Of a DNA stretch of 35,458 nucleotides, positions 34,767 to 35,458 are shown piece by piece. The notes beneath the pieces were generated by a model that saw only the letters and a list, made by a program, of their open reading frames with translations, was not told where the DNA came from and did no database searches. A program made the position numbers and the translations under genes. The DNA is from Actinomycetota bacterium (GTDB lineage Bacteria; Actinomycetota; AC-67), in assembly GCA_040905475.1 (NCBI GenBank), contig JBBDRM010000130.1, positions 55,579-91,036 of the forward strand, in the 5' to 3' direction. Numbering within the stretch: the first letter of the stretch is position 1; the number at the start of each line of letters is the position of its first letter.

Positions 34767-35458
34767 CTAGAGCGGTCCCGAGATGCCGCCGTCCTTGCGG
34801 ATCCGCCAGAAGTGAACCGCCATCAGGATGACGATCACGAACGGCAGAGCGAGGACGTGTAACACATACCATCGGATCAGCGTCGGAGGTCCGACTTCAC
34901 CGCCGGCGACTAAGACGAACTTCACCTGTCTTCCGAACACGGGCGTGTAGCCCATCATGTTGGTGCCGACCGTTACCGCCCAGACCGCGAGCTGATCCCA
35001 CGGCAACAAGTAGCCGGTGAACGAGAGAAGCAGGGTGATCACGAGCAGGTTCACGCCGATCACCCAGTTGAACTCCCGGGGCGGCTTGTACGCGCCGTGG
35101 TAGAAGACCCGGCACATGTGCAGGAACACGGTGATGACCATCAAGTGCGCGGCCCACCGATGCAGGTTGCGCGTCAGCTGCCCGAACGTGATCGCCTGCG
35201 ACAGGTCGGCCATGTCCTTGTACGCGAGCTGCGCCGTGATCTCGGCGGCAGGCCGGTAGAAGAACATCAGGTAGATGCCGGTGATCGTCAGCAGGACGAA
35301 CAGGAAGAACGAAAGGCCGCCGAGGCAGAAGGTGTAGGTCAGCTTCAAGCCGTGCCGCTTCACCTTGGTGGGGTGGAGGTGGTACAGAACGTTGTTCATC
35401 GTGGCGAGCGCACGGTCGCGCGTCGTCGACTTGTAGCCCTTACGGAGGTACGACCCCG
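34767..35458 (-). CDS. qcrB: Cytochrome b N-terminal subunit (b6-like), 5' end beyond the window
   Basis: The frame is open to the right edge: residues [19 protein letters not shown] precede [10 protein letters not shown], so the true start is outside. Four spans are seen. Haem-ligand histidines are H-x13-H in [17 protein letters not shown] and H-x14-H in [19 protein letters not shown], the latter spacing as in cytochrome b6. The C-terminus [11 protein letters not shown] is also b6-like. A Cys in [12 protein letters not shown] lies where cytochrome b6 and Bacillus QcrB attach an extra c-type haem. First seen gene of the operon. Confidence 0.94.
   Translation of the reverse strand, partial: GSYLRKGYKSTTRDRALATMNNVLYHLHPTKVKRHGLKLTYTFCLGGLSFFLFVLLTITGIYLMFFYRPAAEITAQLAYKDMADLSQAITFGQLTRNLHRWAAHLMVITVFLHMCRVFYHGAYKPPREFNWVIGVNLLVITLLLSFTGYLLPWDQLAVWAVTVGTNMMGYTPVFGRQVKFVLVAGGEVGPPTLIRWYVLHVLALPFVIVILMAVHFWRIRKDGGISGPL

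Overview
The window is GC-rich, densely packed DNA that looks like the chromosome of an actinobacterium, probably a deep-branching, uncultured-type lineage. The pointers are an F420-type LLM oxidoreductase, an Lhr helicase/Nei2 glycosylase pair, an ECF sigma factor paired with a DUF5667-like protein, a rex-hem operon of the Streptomyces type, a CobA-HemD fusion and several apparently leaderless genes. No mobile elements, CRISPR arrays, tRNAs or rRNAs were seen.

Left part (1-7.4 kb). Two tandem minus-strand genes encode AhpC/TSA-like (PRXL2/SelU-type) thioredoxin-fold proteins. Each is interrupted at residue 40 by an in-frame TGA in the redox motif (F-G-TGA-L-H-C). Each TGA is followed at the same distance by a hairpin with the same AGUU loop. 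I read both as selenocysteine-containing proteins, encoded back to back and coupled by an ATGA overlap to an F420-dependent LLM oxidoreductase. This is the most unusual content of the window. Divergent from them are lhr and nei2 (DNA repair).

Middle part (7.4-21.4 kb). This holds envelope and signalling genes: a secreted protein with a PTTG/TM/Arg tail, an ECF sigma factor with a 28-residue membrane peptide upstream and a DUF5667-like protein downstream, and an operon of a TIM-barrel isomerase, a receiver-only response regulator and a PfpI/DJ-1 protein. A class A penicillin-binding protein follows. A CAP-domain secreted protein has a class I c-di-GMP riboswitch in its leader. Then come a flavoprotein/acyl-CoA ligase/membrane-glutaredoxin operon and a small secreted protein.

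Right part (21.4-31.4 kb). The tetrapyrrole genes are rex, a precorrin-2 dehydrogenase-like gene, hemA, hemC and cobA-hemD, then hemB, an aldo/keto reductase, a small membrane protein and hemL. An inverted MFS transporter sits in the middle. A near-consensus Rex operator overlaps the -35 box of the rex promoter, tying haem synthesis to NADH/NAD+ state. The window ends (31.4-35.5 kb) in a minus-strand operon for a cytochrome bc/b6f-type complex: split cytochrome b, Rieske protein, dihaem cytochrome c and an unknown membrane protein. This complex is a consumer of the haem made next door.
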